Assembly (NCBI RefSeq): GCF_001642085.1
Contig: NZ_CP014699.1
Coordinates: 1,736,001 to 1,800,000 of the forward strand
Length of the DNA: 64,000 nt
Origin: Streptococcus pantholopis
Lineage (GTDB): Bacteria > Bacillota > Bacilli > Lactobacillales > Streptococcaceae
Reading direction: 5' to 3'
Shown here: positions 1 through 12,325 of the stretch, piece by piece
Position numbering within the stretch: position 1 is the first letter of the stretch
Layout: each line of letters starts with the position of its first letter
Position numbers and translations under genes: made by a program
The notes under the pieces: model-generated
The model's database searches: none
Seen by the model: the letters and a program-made list of their open reading frames with translations, nothing else
Told to the model about the DNA's origin: nothing

Positions 1-1648
1 TGTATTCCGGGTAAAGATTTCTGGCAAATTCCAGCGTATCGATAACCGGCTGACTGATGACAGGCAAACCGTGACGCTCATAATTAGCATCCATAAAGCC
101 AACATCAAAACTGGCATTATGTGCTACCAGAACCGTCCCTTGGCAAAAAGCCTGAAACTCCTGCAGAACCTGCAGCAAAGGCTTAGCCCCTTTGACATGA
201 TTATCGGTAATACCCGTTAACTCAGTAGTAAAGGCTGAGAGCGGATGGCCCGGATCAATAAACTCGTCGAACTGCTCCACAATATTTCCCTTAAACATTT
301 TTGAAGCAGCAATTTGAATTAAGTCATTGTTTACAGCAGAAAGTCCGGTTGTTTCAACGTCAAAAACAACATAGGTCGCCTCGTGCAGATCCATAGTCAC
401 CGGATGATAAACAATCGGCACCTTATCCTCGACAATATTAGCCTCTAAACCAAAGATAGCCTTGATGCCGGCCTGTTTGGCCCGATGATAGCCGTGGGGA
501 AAACTCTGTACATTACCATGGTCGGTAATAGCCACGGCTCTGTGCCCCCATTTGGCAGCCGTATCAATCAAGCGCTCAACAGTCGGCAGGGCATCCATTG
601 TCGACATGTTAGTATGAGCATGAAGTTCAACACGCTTTTGCCCCTCCGGCATTAAATCTTTACGCTCCTGATGGACAATGGTTTTTACATCTTGAACATT
701 CATTGTTAGGGTGCGGGTAAAAGGGTTATTCTCAATATTGCCCCGAACACGCAGCCAGGCCCCTTTAGCAATCATGTCGTATTTTTTCAGTTCGTCATCA
801 TTTTTGACCCATTTTTGCATAGCAAAACTGGATGTATAGTCTGTCATCTTAAAATTGATAATGTGCCGGCCTGTCCGGGTTGTCTTGCGTTCGGATTCAA
901 AAACCATCCCTTCAAACACAATGCGGTTCTCTTCTGTTTCAACATCGGCCATAGGCGTAATTTCAGCTTTATCTAAGCTGGACTGACGTTTTTGACTGCG
1001 GCTGGCAAAATCAAAAGCTGTCTTTTCCGCTTCCTGCGGCGGAGGAACAGCTGCCTCCAGCGCCTTCTGAGCTTCTAAGCTATCCTGCACTGCTTTTTCA
1101 AGCAAAGCTTCGCGGCTGGCCTCAAAAGATGTCTGGAGTTCTTGGGTTATCGCTTCGTCTGCTGCTATTTGAAAGTGAACTTTGCCAAAGCCAAAAAGGG
1201 CAAATTGCTTTTCTAGCTTTGGCAGATGGTTCTTGATAAAATGATCGTTGCTGGCATACTGGGGGGCACTAATTAAAATGCTTTCTCCATCATAAGAAAC
1301 AGGAAGAGAGGAAAAAACCGACTTAAATCCAGCACTGCTGCACAGCGGCAGTTCAAAGGCATAACGGTAGTATTCCTGAAGCAAATCGGGTGAAAAATCT
1401 TTTTTGGGAGCCTCAATACTGAAAGATGTTTTAATATCAGCCTTTGCAAAAGCAGATGACAGTCGGTAGGCCAGCTCACGGTAATCGTCCAGCGGCAAAA
1501 TATGCGGGAAAGAAAAGTGAAATTCCCAAAGACGCGAGACCGAATGCAGCTTAACCTCAATAATATCAGCAGCTAAAAAAGCACTTGAAGTTTTGATTTC
1601 AAGCGGCATTTCAATTTGATCCATTAATTTCTTAAATAAATCTGACAT
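1..1648 (-). CDS. polC: DNA polymerase III PolC, N-terminal part (runs off window start)
   Basis: Replicative Gram-positive DNA polymerase III alpha subunit with built-in 3'-5' proofreading. Only the first ~549 codons are present; the gene continues beyond base 1. The reading begins [11 protein letters not shown] at 1648 behind an AGGAG ribosome site. Visible in order: an N-terminal domain; an OB-type region with [19 protein letters not shown] near residue 240-260; the PHP domain start with [17 protein letters not shown] near residue 343; and the inserted DEDD exonuclease with [18 protein letters not shown] near residue 428. The polymerase palm lies outside the window. It follows proS on the same strand, the usual streptococcal order. 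Family identity is certain; incompleteness is only the window edge. Confidence 0.97.
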   Translation of the reverse strand, partial: MSDLFKKLMDQIEMPLEIKTSSAFLAADIIEVKLHSVSRLWEFHFSFPHILPLDDYRELAYRLSSAFAKADIKTSFSIEAPKKDFSPDLLQEYYRYAFELPLCSSAGFKSVFSSLPVSYDGESILISAPQYASNDHFIKNHLPKLEKQFALFGFGKVHFQIAADEAITQELQTSFEASREALLEKAVQDSLEAQKALEAAVPPPQEAEKTAFDFASRSQKRQSSLDKAEITPMADVETEENRIVFEGMVFESERKTTRTGRHIINFKMTDYTSSFAMQKWVKNDDELKKYDMIAKGAWLRVRGNIENNPFTRTLTMNVQDVKTIVHQERKDLMPEGQKRVELHAHTNMSTMDALPTVERLIDTAAKWGHRAVAITDHGNVQSFPHGYHRAKQAGIKAIFGLEANIVEDKVPIVYHPVTMDLHEATYVVFDVETTGLSAVNNDLIQIAASKMFKGNIVEQFDEFIDPGHPLSAFTTELTGITDNHVKGAKPLLQVLQEFQAFCQGTVLVAHNASFDVGFMDANYERHGLPVISQPVIDTLEFARNLYPEY

Positions 1649-2116
1649 AGCTTTCTCCTGAATCTCTCAATTCTTATTTTATCATAAGTCCTCTTAATTT
1701 TCGAGCTCAAACTCAAGTCCATGTCTGTCATTCAGCAAAAAAACAAAAATTTCTGCAGAGCGGTTCTCATCCGTTCTCCCAGCAGGCTCACGCCTCTACT
1801 TTAGCATCCGACCGCCCCTTCTAGGAGGACTAGAAGGGGGCGCGGACGAAATCATAGCTTTCTGGCTCACTGTTTTTTGCTTTTGCAGCTTGTGTGAAAG
1901 GTAGCCATAAGCAGCCTTTGGCTATTTACTGACATAAAAAAGGCTGGGACAAAAGTCCTGCCTCGTTTCATTTTTTAGATATATGCGCTTGATGCAGTGG
2001 CTGATTAGGAGCTGGGGCAGTAAAACTGAAGGCGTCATTTTATGATGGTTTACCGATTTTTGCCCCGCTCTCTAACTTTAATATATCGGCTAAAAGGCAG
2101 AGAGCGGGCCTTAACT
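1649..2116. other. polC-proS intergenic region with hairpins
   Basis: No gene is seen. It holds a GGCTGGGACAAAAGTCC tract near 1949, a sequence type recurring in this window (43985, 41330, 49480). It also has a 10-bp inverted repeat, CCCGCTCTCT at 2064-2073 with AGAGAGCGGG at 2099-2108, directly beyond the proS stop, without a T-run. A GC-rich stretch near 1810-1845 (CGCCCCTTCTAGG...AGAAGGGGGCG) faintly resembles the core of the modular repeats elsewhere and may be a relic. That last link is weak. Confidence 0.5.
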
Positions 2117-3982
<1,866 letters not shown>

Positions 3983-3989
3983 TTAAGAT

Positions 3990-4078
3990 TTGAGATATCA
4001 AGACAATAAAAACGATAAAACAGCGGTGTTTACGCCTGCACAATTTTCTGTTTTAACCTTTCTCCCGTCTTGATTCAC
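3990..4078 (-). promoter_or_regulatory. Nested inverted repeats in proS leader
   Basis: The 339-nt gap between eep and proS contains no convincing gene. Close to the proS start lie nested complementary arms, read on the gene strand: CAAGAC with GTCTTG outside, AAAACAG with CTGTTTT inside, and a small GGCG/CACC stem at the tip. This could fold as one long interrupted hairpin in the proS mRNA leader. No T-run or T-box core was seen, so a regulatory role is only a suggestion. Confidence 0.3.
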
Positions 4079-4318
4079 TTCCTTTCAAATAAGATATGGT
4101 AACTATTGGTTCTGAATTTTAACAAGGTATTAGAAAAACAGGGCCGGCGCAGCTGGATAAGGAAATGTTTAAGAAAACCCATTATCCTCTGGGCGGGCAG
4201 GACCTGTTTTATTCTGATGCTGAAGCCATAAAAATCGGCATTCAGACAGCAAAAGCAGCACTTCCCCGCAGTAGGAGCAAGGAGCTGTTCTTGGGTAAAA
4301 TGATAACTGAAATAGAAA

Positions 4319-5578
4319 TTAAAAGAAAGCCCGAATAATATCATTCCATGTTACTGCAATCATTAGGACAATCATTAAAGCAACCCCAGCTAAGGTAATA
4401 TAATTTTCTGTTTCCTGTCTGAGAGGTTTGCGGCGAAAAATTTCAACAAGGTTAAAGGCGATTTTTCCGCCATCCAGTGCCGGAATCGGGATTAAATTGA
4501 AGATTCCTAAATTGATAGAAAGCAAAGCCATCAGCGATAATACAGACTCCAAACCGTTTTGAGCAGCCTGACTGGACAACTGATACATAGCAACAGGACC
4601 GCCCAATTGATCCAGACTAAAATCAGCCAATAAATTTTTTAACGCTGTCACAATGAGAGTGGCTCCATCCCAAGCCATGCTAAAACCGCCTGCAATCTTA
4701 TCTGTGAAGCTGGTCTTCAAGGCTTGAGATACGCCGATGTAGTAAGAGCCACTTTGTTCTTGCGGCTGGATATCCAGAGTCTTAGCCTGCCCGTCTTCTT
4801 CAACGGTAACCGCAATTGTCCCTCCCGGCTCTAAATGCTCAGTTGCCCTGCCGACAGCCTCTGTCAACTCAGACCAATTCTCAATATCACGGCCGTCAAT
4901 CTGCAGGACACGGTCCCCGTCTTTTACACCAGCCTGGGCCATTGCCCCGTTTTCGATTACACGGACCTGATTAGTATCGGGATTAGCAGCGCCGCCTTGT
5001 ACAAAGACTAAAATGATAAAGACAAAAATACCTAAAATAAAATTATTGAGGGGACCGGCAAAGTTTGTCATGAGACGGCCCCAAACAGATGCATTTTGAT
5101 ATTGGACATCAAGCGGTGCAACCCGCAGCTCTGTGCCGTCTTCCTCAATAATGGTCGCATCGCGGGCAACAGAGTAAGTTTGTTCCTCATCTAAAACCCG
5201 GCCCGTGATTTCCAGTTTATCTTCCAAATCATAAGTCAGGACAGTCAAAGGCAGGGCTGTCTGATCCAGATATTTCTGAGACAGATTAATTCGGCTGACT
5301 AAGCCCTCTGAATTAAAAGTCAGGCTGACTGTCGAACCGGTTTTTATTTCTGTTTCATCGTCTCCCCAGCCGGCCATCCGCACATAGCCTCCCAAAGGCA
5401 AAATACGGACAGTATAAGCAGTCCCTTGTTTATCAATATGCGAAAAAATCTTTGGCCCCATACCAATAGAAAATTCCCTGACTAAAATACCGGATCTTCT
5501 GGCAAAATAGAAGTGCCCAAATTCGTGGACAACAACTAAAATGCCAAAGATAATAATAAATGTTAAAATGCCTAGCAT
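4319..5578 (-). CDS. eep: RseP/Eep-type site-2 intramembrane metalloprotease
   Basis: Membrane zinc protease of the S2P family. In streptococci and enterococci Eep cuts signal-peptide remnants and anti-sigma factors within the membrane. It is 419 residues. The zinc motif HEFGH lies in the first transmembrane helix (residues ~18-22), followed by a PDZ domain (about 190-270, [20 protein letters not shown]). The second conserved motif, [12 protein letters not shown], lies in the third helix, and a C-terminal TM ([12 protein letters not shown]) ends the protein. Immediately downstream of cdsA and upstream of proS, as in other streptococci. Confidence 0.95.
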   Translation of the reverse strand: MLGILTFIIIFGILVVVHEFGHFYFARRSGILVREFSIGMGPKIFSHIDKQGTAYTVRILPLGGYVRMAGWGDDETEIKTGSTVSLTFNSEGLVSRINLSQKYLDQTALPLTVLTYDLEDKLEITGRVLDEEQTYSVARDATIIEEDGTELRVAPLDVQYQNASVWGRLMTNFAGPLNNFILGIFVFIILVFVQGGAANPDTNQVRVIENGAMAQAGVKDGDRVLQIDGRDIENWSELTEAVGRATEHLEPGGTIAVTVEEDGQAKTLDIQPQEQSGSYYIGVSQALKTSFTDKIAGGFSMAWDGATLIVTALKNLLADFSLDQLGGPVAMYQLSSQAAQNGLESVLSLMALLSINLGIFNLIPIPALDGGKIAFNLVEIFRRKPLRQETENYITLAGVALMIVLMIAVTWNDIIRAFF

Positions 5579-5768
5579 AGATTTCCTTTCAAAAGTCTTT
5601 TAAGCAGAAGCTGTCGCAGTCAAACAAAACATCTCTGTTTTTAAATACTCCCAGCAGAAAATCTGACCTTTATTTTTCTCACAGACAAAAGGATGAAACG
5701 CTGATTTTTTAAAAGCTGAACACTTTTTTAACAGGCAGCTCTCAAGCCAATACTGAAAAAAGACTGGC

Positions 5769-6563
5769 TTAAAACAAGCCAAAAAGATGCATAATCGGAA
5801 AGACAAAAATCATACTGTCAAAACGATCTAAAATCCCGCCGTGGCCGGGAATTAATTTACCGGAGTCCTTAACACCAAAATGGCGTTTGATGGCACTTTC
5901 AACCAGATCTCCAAATTGGCCGCAAATACTAAAAATAACAACAAACAGCAGCATTGCAAAGAAACTGCGAGGCTCATAGACATTGCTTCGCAGCAGCATA
6001 AAGATCAAAGCGACAAGCAAAGCTGACAGAATGCCGCCCAGACTTCCTTCTACTGTCTTGTTGGGAGAAACTTTGGCCAGAAGCTTTCTTCTGCCAAACC
6101 GCCGCCCAATCAAATAGGCCCCGATATCTGTCGCCCAAACAATAAAAAGCGCCAAAAGAACCTTGTCTATTCCGGAAATACGCGCACTGACCAGATTTTG
6201 AAAACCGATACCAACATATAAACTGGCAGCAATCGGATAGGCCGCATCCTCAAAAGAGTAGGAATCACTGTTGAAGACAGTCCCTGCCAGCAGCAAGAAA
6301 ACAAGCAGACCAAAGGTCGAAAAACTGGCGTCAATCGGCAGAAAAGTTAAATAATTATCCAATGGAACTGTCAGGACAAAGGCTCCCAGCATAGCTAAGA
6401 CACCTTCTATTGAAAAAACTTCAAGCCTCTTCATTCTTAGCATTTCAGCCGCTCCCAGCATGGCCAGCAAGCCGACAAAAAACTGAAATGGCAGCCCCCC
6501 CCATATCAGAAAGGGAATGAAAATAAGCAGGGCAGCCGCTCCCCAGATAACACGTTCTCTCAT
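5769..6563 (-). CDS. cdsA: Phosphatidate cytidylyltransferase
   Basis: Makes CDP-diacylglycerol from phosphatidic acid and CTP, the branch point of membrane phospholipid synthesis. It is 264 residues with several hydrophobic helices. The C-terminal signature is clear: KRHFGVKDSGKLIPGHGG then ILDRFDSM. I take the ATG at 6563 (MRERVIWGAA) because a GAAGGA ribosome site precedes it; a longer reading to 6617 would run into the uppS end. It belongs to the uppS-cdsA-eep run. A 190-nt gap separates it from eep. Confidence 0.95.
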   Translation of the reverse strand: MRERVIWGAAALLIFIPFLIWGGLPFQFFVGLLAMLGAAEMLRMKRLEVFSIEGVLAMLGAFVLTVPLDNYLTFLPIDASFSTFGLLVFLLLAGTVFNSDSYSFEDAAYPIAASLYVGIGFQNLVSARISGIDKVLLALFIVWATDIGAYLIGRRFGRRKLLAKVSPNKTVEGSLGGILSALLVALIFMLLRSNVYEPRSFFAMLLFVVIFSICGQFGDLVESAIKRHFGVKDSGKLIPGHGGILDRFDSMIFVFPIMHLFGLF

Positions 6564-6576
6564 GATTTCCTTCTTT

Positions 6577-7323
6577 CTAGACACCGCCGAAACGCCGCTG
6601 GCGCCGATTGTATTCACTAACTGCTTTTAGAAGTCCTTCTTTTTTAAAATCCGGCCACAAAGTCGGTGTAAAATAAAATTCACTGTAGGACGCCTGCCAG
6701 GACAGAAAATTACTGAGCCTTTGTTCCCCGCTGGTACGGATAATTAAGTCGGGATCCCGGTACAAATAAGGGAGGCTGCTGGTCATTAGATAGCTGGAAA
6801 ATAAATCTTCAGTGATATCACCTGGATTGAGCTTAGCATCTAAGACTTCCTGTGCAATCAATTTGGCTGCATTGGTAATATCTGCACGGCCGCCGTAATT
6901 CAGAGCAAAGTTGAGAATCAAGCCTGAATTATGCTTGGTTTTAACCCGGGCACGTTCCATAGCATCACGAGTCGCCTCTGGCAGGCGGCTCGTTTCCCCG
7001 ATAACCTGAATACGAACATTATTGGCATGAAGCTGGGGCACATACTGATCAAAAAATTCCACAGGCAAATTCATAATGAAGTTCACTTCTTCCTGAGGAC
7101 GGGACCAATTCTCAGTGGAAAAAGCATAGACCGTCAGCACCTTGACACCAAGATCTGATGCTGCTATTGCAACCTCCTGCAGCGTTTCCATCCCGGCCTT
7201 ATGCCCAAAAACACGCGGCTGCAGCCGCTTTTTAGCCCAACGTCCGTTCCCATCCATAATAATAGCGATATGGTTGGGAATCTTCTCTAAGTTATGTTCT
7301 TCTTTTCTTCTAAAATTAAACAT
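6577..7323 (-). CDS. uppS: Undecaprenyl diphosphate synthase
   Basis: Cis-prenyltransferase that makes the C55 lipid carrier for cell-wall synthesis. It is 248 residues from MFNFRRKEEHNLEKIP. The substrate-binding motif IAIIMDGNGRWAKKR is near residue 20-35, with FSTENWSRP near 85 and the C-terminal RTSGEQRLSNFLSWQ with EFYFTPTLWPDF. The start at 7323 is chosen for its AGGGTGG ribosome site and family length; an upstream hydrophobic extension to 7458 is probably not translated. It is followed 13 nt later by cdsA. Confidence 0.95.
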   Translation of the reverse strand: MFNFRRKEEHNLEKIPNHIAIIMDGNGRWAKKRLQPRVFGHKAGMETLQEVAIAASDLGVKVLTVYAFSTENWSRPQEEVNFIMNLPVEFFDQYVPQLHANNVRIQVIGETSRLPEATRDAMERARVKTKHNSGLILNFALNYGGRADITNAAKLIAQEVLDAKLNPGDITEDLFSSYLMTSSLPYLYRDPDLIIRTSGEQRLSNFLSWQASYSEFYFTPTLWPDFKKEGLLKAVSEYNRRQRRFGGV

Positions 7324-7610
7324 TATCCACCCTAAAAAAGTTACTGCTCCTATTATTTTACCATACTTTAAACTTTTTTTACCACTTAATGTATTATTCT
7401 CATCAACAGCAGCAGAATTCTTAAGCCCAAAAGCTCCTAACAAAAGCAGAAACAGCAAAGAGCAGCTTTAACTCTCATTCTTCGGCAGACTGGGACAACT
7501 CCCCGCATTTCACCGAAAAATAAGCATAAAAAATTGCCAAACCTCTGTTATTGTCGGCAATCTTATATATAGGTAAAAACGCTGTAAACCGCTGCTTGCT
7601 CAGCCTGACA

Positions 7611-7964
7611 CTATTGATCGATAGCAGAATCCATCGTTTCCTGAGTGTCTGCAGCATCATCAGCAGATACTTCAGCAGCTTCTGCCGTTTCTTCAGTCAC
7701 AGCAGATGCTTTAGTAATAACTGTTTTAAGAGCTGATAATTCAAAAGTCAGATAAACACCATCAACATCAAGAACCATTTGCTTTTTATCAGTATCAATT
7801 TCATCAATAATACCGTATAAACCGCCGATGGTTACGATTTCATCACCCTTTTGAACCGCATTTAACTGATTTTGACGCTCCTGCGCCTGCCTCCTCTGAG
7901 TACGCTGCATAAACCACATCATTCCCAGCAAAAGCACAAGCAGAATAATAGTTGAATAACCCAT
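7611..7964 (-). CDS. yajC: Preprotein translocase subunit YajC
   Basis: Small Sec-associated membrane protein. It is 117 residues: one N-terminal TM helix (YSTIILLVLLLGMMWFM) then QRTQRRQAQERQNQLNAVQKGD and a cytoplasmic beta-rich domain (IVTIGGLYGIIDEIDTD), ending in an acidic Ala-rich tail. ATG at 7964 has a GGAGGG site whose upstream side directly abuts a repeat array (next entry). Followed by uppS after about 290 nt that hold no gene. Confidence 0.92.
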   Translation of the reverse strand: MGYSTIILLVLLLGMMWFMQRTQRRQAQERQNQLNAVQKGDEIVTIGGLYGIIDEIDTDKKQMVLDVDGVYLTFELSALKTVITKASAVTEETAEAAEVSADDAADTQETMDSAIDQ

Positions 7965-7978
7965 ATTTCCCTCCTTTA

Positions 7979-8545
7979 AACAAGATACAAAGCCCGTCTA
8001 AAAATCCGTATGAAAATAGGGGATGGCAAGTGATGCTGGCATCACGATGACAGCCATCTTTTTCACTAGGATTTTAGGGCGTGTTCAGTTCCAACAAGAT
8101 ACAAAGGCCGTTTAAAGAGCAAAGCAAAAATAGGAAAATTGACGAAGAGTCGCTGAGACTCTAGGAGATTTTATCTTTTTTGCACAGCTCTTAGGCCGTG
8201 TTCAATTAACAAGATACAAAGCCCGTTAAAAGAGCAAAGCAAAAATAGAAGCCAGACCGATAGGACGACAAAGCCTTCAGACGGCTACAGCTGGCGGTAA
8301 GTCCGAAATCTTTGATTTCGCAGACGCACCCCTGCCAAGACGACTAAGGAGTGGGACAGAACCCTAGACCACAAAGTTCCTTGCCCCACCCTCGCAAAGC
8401 CTAGTAGGCATTTAAAGCTTTGAAAAGCGAATAAAGTGCCACTAGACGACTAGCGTCTTGCACACAAGACTATAACAAACACTAAGGCCTATTTTTAAAT
8501 CGTCCTTCAGACAGCTACGACTGACAGTAAGCAGTAACACAGAAG
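7979..8545 (-). repeat. Modular hairpin repeat array A (upstream of yajC)
   Basis: Two complete units (7979-8090, 8093-8207) and one 3'-degenerate unit (from 8208). Each starts AACAAGATACAAAG on the plus strand and ends GTGTTCAGTT or GTGTTCAATT. Unit 1 pairs AAAATCCGTATGAAAA with TTTTCACTAGGATTTT. Unit 2 pairs GGCC with GGCC and GAGCAAAGC with GCACAGCTC. The third unit has the long core with an inserted segment of about 190 nt (GGAGTGGGACAGAACC... to near 8500) and no recognisable right end. The array starts 15 nt from the yajC start codon. From 8546 to 8738 I see nothing else. Confidence 0.85.
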
Positions 8546-8738
8546 CTCAGTTTAAAAGATTTTCCCTCACTCTTTCATTTCCAAGTTTGGACCGCTATGT
8601 GATGTTTTTGACACCAGATTTTACTATACCAGATTTGAGGTCAGCAGGCAAGTCAAAGTCATCAGGAATGCAGCATTTGAAAATGAGAGTTCAGCAGCCT
8701 TTTAGGCATCTGGCGCCCACATCTGCATAACTGCCATT

Positions 8739-9083
8739 TTAAGCAATAAAATCAATGATGGCTTCTACTGATAAAGAAGAGTCACAAACCACTCTGACCT
8801 GTCCGTTTTCAGCCACTAAAAGACCCGGTACTGTCGGAATATGATATTGCTGGCGAAAATCTTGAATGGCTTGACTATCTGACACCGCTTCACTGTTTAA
8901 AAAATAGACAGACGCTTGAGATGTCTGAGCCGCTTGAGCCAGTTTAGGAGCAAAGCGCCGGCAAAAAGGACAGGTTTCCCGGCCGACAAACAAAATAAAT
9001 TTGTCGTTTGACACGATATGCTCCTGCGCCTCGGCAGCAGAAATTTCTGTAAATGTTTTGATGGATTCAGCAAATGTTGACAT
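8739..9083 (-). CDS. Thioredoxin-like protein of the bacteriocin-transport accessory (Bta) type
   Basis: It is 114 residues with a thioredoxin fold: FILFVGRETCPFCRRFAPKL carries a CPFC redox pair at about residues 38-41, and the cis-proline segment is IPTVPGLLV. No signal peptide is seen, so it is probably cytoplasmic. Streptococcal homologues are often labelled bacteriocin transport accessory proteins, but no bacteriocin gene is nearby. It follows leuS after about 80 nt on the same strand. Exact substrate unknown. Confidence 0.8.
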   Translation of the reverse strand: MSTFAESIKTFTEISAAEAQEHIVSNDKFILFVGRETCPFCRRFAPKLAQAAQTSQASVYFLNSEAVSDSQAIQDFRQQYHIPTVPGLLVAENGQVRVVCDSSLSVEAIIDFIA

Positions 9084-9165
9084 ACATAAACCTCGCTTTC
9101 TTTTTATCTCGATTGAGAAACTGTTTTGAAAAACTGGCTTATAGCCCGTACCTGCCAGCTACTAG

Positions 9166-11667
9166 CTATTTAAGAACAATATTGACCAATTTATTAGGAA
9201 CAGCAATGACCTTGACAATTGTTTTGTTAGCTGTTGCCGCTTGAATTTTTCTGTCGGCTAAGGCCAGTTCTTCCAACTCTTTGCGGTCAGTGTCTTTAGC
9301 AACAAGAAGCCTTGAGCGGACCTTGCCATTAACCTGAGCGACAATCTCCACCTGATCCTCAACCAGAAACTTCTCTTCATAAATTGGCCAGGTTTCATAG
9401 GCCAAAGACCGGCCTGACTGTGTCAAATGCTGCCAGAGTTCTTCAGCTAAGTGCGGAGCAAATGGAGCAAGGAGCTGCACATAGCCTTTAGCATAGTCGA
9501 TAAAGAGCTGACTCTCTTTATTAGCACTGTTGATAAAGACCATCAGCTGGGCAATTGCTGTATTAAACTTCAGACTTTCGATTTGTTCAGTCACTGCCTT
9601 AACCGTCTCGTGGTAAACTTTATCTAAAGCACCGTTGTTTTCCTTGGTTATTGTTTTGGTCGTTATCAACCGATAGACACGGTCCAAAAACTTCCGGCTC
9701 CCTTCAAGGCGTTCTGAGGACCAGGCGATGGAAGCGTCAAGCGGTCCCATAAACATCTCATAAACCCGTAAAGTATCCGCCCCAAATTGTTCTACAACGT
9801 CATCAGGGTTGATAACATTTTTGAGCGATTTTGACATTTTAGCCGGTGCCTGTTCCAGCTCTTCGCCTGTTTCGATATTGACATAAGCTCCATCGCGTTT
9901 TTCAACCTTATCTGAAGCAACTAAAGCTCCGCGGCTGTCACGGTAGCTTGTGCCTAAAATCATCCCTTGGTTAAACAGTTTTTGGAAGGGTTCTTTAGTA
10001 GCAACCAAACCGAGATCATAGAGAAATTTATGCCAAAAACGGGCGTAGAGCAGGTGCAGTACGGCGTGCTCAGCACCGCCAATATAAATATCCACCGGCA
10101 GCCAAGCTTTCAGCAGCTCAGGGTCTGCCAAGGCTTGATCATTATGAGGGTCTATGTAGCGCAGGTAATACCAGCTGGATCCGGCCCATTGCGGCATAGT
10201 ATTGGTTTCCCGCCGTCCTTTAACACCATCTGCGCGTGTCACTTCCAGCCAGTCTGCCAGATTAGCCAGCGGGCTTTCTCCTGTCCCAGAAGGCTTTATA
10301 TCATCCGTCTTAGGCAGAACCAGCGGCAGCTCTGATTCGGAAAGAGCTGTTGAGGTCCCGTCTTCCCAATGGATAATAGGAATTGGTTCTCCCCAATAGC
10401 GCTGGCGGCTAAAAAGCCAGTCTCGCAGCCGGTAAGTCACTTGCTTTTCCCCTGCTCCTTCTGTTTCCAGCCAAGCCACCATCTTATCAATAGCAGCCGC
10501 TTTATCCAGACCATTTAAAAAGTCAGAATTGATATGCCACCCGTCTTCTGTATAAGCAGCCTCTTCGACATTGCCGCCTTCCAGCACCGGAATGATGTCG
10601 AGCTGGTATTGTTTAGCAAACTCCCAGTCTCTTTCATCGTGGGCAGGAACAGCCATAATAGCTCCCGTCCCGTAGCTTGCCAGAACATAGTCAGCAATCC
10701 AAATCGGAATAGCTTTGCCATTTACCGGATTGACAGCATAGCTTCCCGTCCAGACACCGGTTTTTTCCTTAGCTAAATCGGTACGGGCCAAATCAGACTT
10801 CAAACTGGCCTGCTGCTTATATGCTGCTACAGCCTGAGCCTGACCTTCAGTTGTAATAGCATCTACCAATTCATGCTCAGGCGCCAGCACAGCATAAGTC
10901 GCTCCAAAGAGTGTGTCCGGACGTGTAGTGAAAACTGTAAAAGTCCGGTCGCTCCCTTGAATTTTAAAAGTGACATTAGCTCCGACAGATTTACCGATCC
11001 AGTTGCGCTGCATATCCTTGATGGATTCCGGCCAGTCTAAATCATCTAAATCATTGAGCAGACGCTCAGCATAAGCCGTAATCTTCAGCATCCACTGGCG
11101 CATCGGTTTTCTGACTACCGGATAGCCGCCGCGTTCAGAAGTTCCGTCAGGCAAAACTTCTTCATTAGCAATAGCTGTCCCCAGCTCCTCGACCCAATTG
11201 ACCGGTACTTCAGCTTCATAAGCCAGCCCTTTTTCGTAGAGCTTGGTAAAAATCCACTGGGTCCATTTATAGTATTTGGGATCAGTTGTATTAACCTCAC
11301 GGTCCCAATCGTAAGAAAAGCCGAGCGCATTAATCTGACGCTTAAAATTTGCAATGTTTGCTGCAGTGAAATCAGCGGGGTCATTGCCGGTATCCATTGC
11401 ATACTGCTCTGCCGGCAGCCCAAAAGCGTCCCAGCCCATAGGATGCAGGACATTATATCCTTGTGCCCGCTTATAGCGGCTGAGAATATCCGTTGCTGTG
11501 TAACCTTCGGGGTGCCCGACATGTAAGCCGGCCCCGCTGGGGTAAGGAAACATATCAAGAGCATAAAAATTGGGTTTGGCAGTATCTGTGCCTGTTTTAA
11601 ATGTATGGTCAGTAGCCCAAAAGTCCTGCCATTTTTTCTCAATTTTTTGGTGATTGTAGAAAGTCAT
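9166..11667 (-). CDS. leuS: Leucyl-tRNA synthetase
   Basis: Charges tRNA-Leu. It is 833 residues from [17 protein letters not shown]. The HIGH-type motif is seen in [16 protein letters not shown] (about residues 40-55), the CP1 editing domain with its [13 protein letters not shown] stretch (about 225-240), the KMSKS loop as KMSKSLKNV near residue 610, and the C-terminal anticodon and UNE domains. I use ATG 11667 because GGGAGGAAAAA precedes it; a start four codons earlier overlaps that site. No T-box is visible in the short leader. Confidence 0.97.
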   Translation of the reverse strand: MTFYNHQKIEKKWQDFWATDHTFKTGTDTAKPNFYALDMFPYPSGAGLHVGHPEGYTATDILSRYKRAQGYNVLHPMGWDAFGLPAEQYAMDTGNDPADFTAANIANFKRQINALGFSYDWDREVNTTDPKYYKWTQWIFTKLYEKGLAYEAEVPVNWVEELGTAIANEEVLPDGTSERGGYPVVRKPMRQWMLKITAYAERLLNDLDDLDWPESIKDMQRNWIGKSVGANVTFKIQGSDRTFTVFTTRPDTLFGATYAVLAPEHELVDAITTEGQAQAVAAYKQQASLKSDLARTDLAKEKTGVWTGSYAVNPVNGKAIPIWIADYVLASYGTGAIMAVPAHDERDWEFAKQYQLDIIPVLEGGNVEEAAYTEDGWHINSDFLNGLDKAAAIDKMVAWLETEGAGEKQVTYRLRDWLFSRQRYWGEPIPIIHWEDGTSTALSESELPLVLPKTDDIKPSGTGESPLANLADWLEVTRADGVKGRRETNTMPQWAGSSWYYLRYIDPHNDQALADPELLKAWLPVDIYIGGAEHAVLHLLYARFWHKFLYDLGLVATKEPFQKLFNQGMILGTSYRDSRGALVASDKVEKRDGAYVNIETGEELEQAPAKMSKSLKNVINPDDVVEQFGADTLRVYEMFMGPLDASIAWSSERLEGSRKFLDRVYRLITTKTITKENNGALDKVYHETVKAVTEQIESLKFNTAIAQLMVFINSANKESQLFIDYAKGYVQLLAPFAPHLAEELWQHLTQSGRSLAYETWPIYEEKFLVEDQVEIVAQVNGKVRSRLLVAKDTDRKELEELALADRKIQAATANKTIVKVIAVPNKLVNIVLK

Positions 11668-11759
11668 TTTTCCTCCCATTTAAGCGGCCGGTTTTCTGCG
11701 GCCTCTTAACTATTTATCCTTTTTATTATATCATTTTTACGCAGAATGAACAGAAAAAG

Positions 11760-11790
11760 AAAAAGCAGCTAAACGGCTGCCTTTTTATGT
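11760..11790 (-). terminator. Rho-independent terminator of the toxin-like cassette
   Basis: On the minus strand GGCAGCCGTTTAGCTGC forms a GC-rich stem with a four-base loop, followed by TTTTTCTTTTTCT. It lies immediately past the stop of the 172-residue gene. A-rich sequence on the other side could let it work in both directions. Confidence 0.75.
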
Positions 11791-11792
11791 CT

Positions 11793-12311
11793 TTATTTTT
11801 CAAAGGAAATCCCGCACTTCTGGCAGCTCTTCCGGCCTGTCACAGATGACAGCTCAGCTTCCCACTCGTAACGGCAGCTCTCACAGCGAAAACGCCCCTT
11901 GCTCTTATCAGACTGTAATCCAAGAAAGGCTACATGGGCGATACTGAGTCCCAAGCGCCACTTGAGCATACTTAACGCTTCAGCCTGCTGACGCTCCTTC
12001 TTCTGCTGCTCCTGCAGCTCCTCTACAGCCTGATTGTAGGCAGTGGTTTCTTCTGTTCTAGCTTCCTCTAACTCATCTTCTTTCTGACGAATCTCACGCA
12101 GCAGCTGGTCACGCTCATCTTCTAATGCCCCTATCGTGTGGCTTGGCATAGCCTCAGGCAGATCACGGCATTGCTCTAGCAGCCAGTTAGTCAGAGTCTC
12201 TGTCCGCTTAGAGGCCTCCTGCTGCATATCCTCGCAGCGCCAAACAGCTTCGTCTATGGCTTTGACCCGCTCCAAATGCTCCTGTGTCAATTGCTCTTCT
12301 TTATCTTTCAT
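11793..12311 (-). CDS. Coiled-coil protein with C-terminal zinc-ribbon-like motif
   Basis: It is 172 residues, family not recognised. Residues 1-130 are strongly helical and charged (EDERDQLLREIRQKEDELEE, EELQEQQKKERQQAEAL), a likely coiled coil. The C-terminus has two Cys pairs, CESC and CQKC (about residues 145-165), like a zinc ribbon. Start at 12311 has a strong GGGGAGGAAGAG site. It is the last gene of a cassette behind a lipase-like effector and a small helical protein. By position it could be a secretion partner or chaperone of the Lap/Tla kind known from LXG toxins; this is inferred from context, not from a recognised domain. Confidence 0.65.
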   Translation of the reverse strand: MKDKEEQLTQEHLERVKAIDEAVWRCEDMQQEASKRTETLTNWLLEQCRDLPEAMPSHTIGALEDERDQLLREIRQKEDELEEARTEETTAYNQAVEELQEQQKKERQQAEALSMLKWRLGLSIAHVAFLGLQSDKSKGRFRCESCRYEWEAELSSVTGRKSCQKCGISFEK

Positions 12312-12325
12312 CTCTTCCTCCCCTT

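Noticed and set aside
4075..4344. 89-codon frame between eep and proS
   Set aside because: No ribosome site, overlaps the eep end, composition unlike a protein; region better seen as proS leader.
7979..8545. Pneumococcal BOX or RUP element
   Set aside because: Modular design is similar, but the end sequences do not match what I know of boxA/boxC or RUP, so only the analogy is kept.
11668..11760. T-box leader of leuS
   Set aside because: Leader is only about 100 nt and has no specifier stem, T-box core or antiterminator pair.
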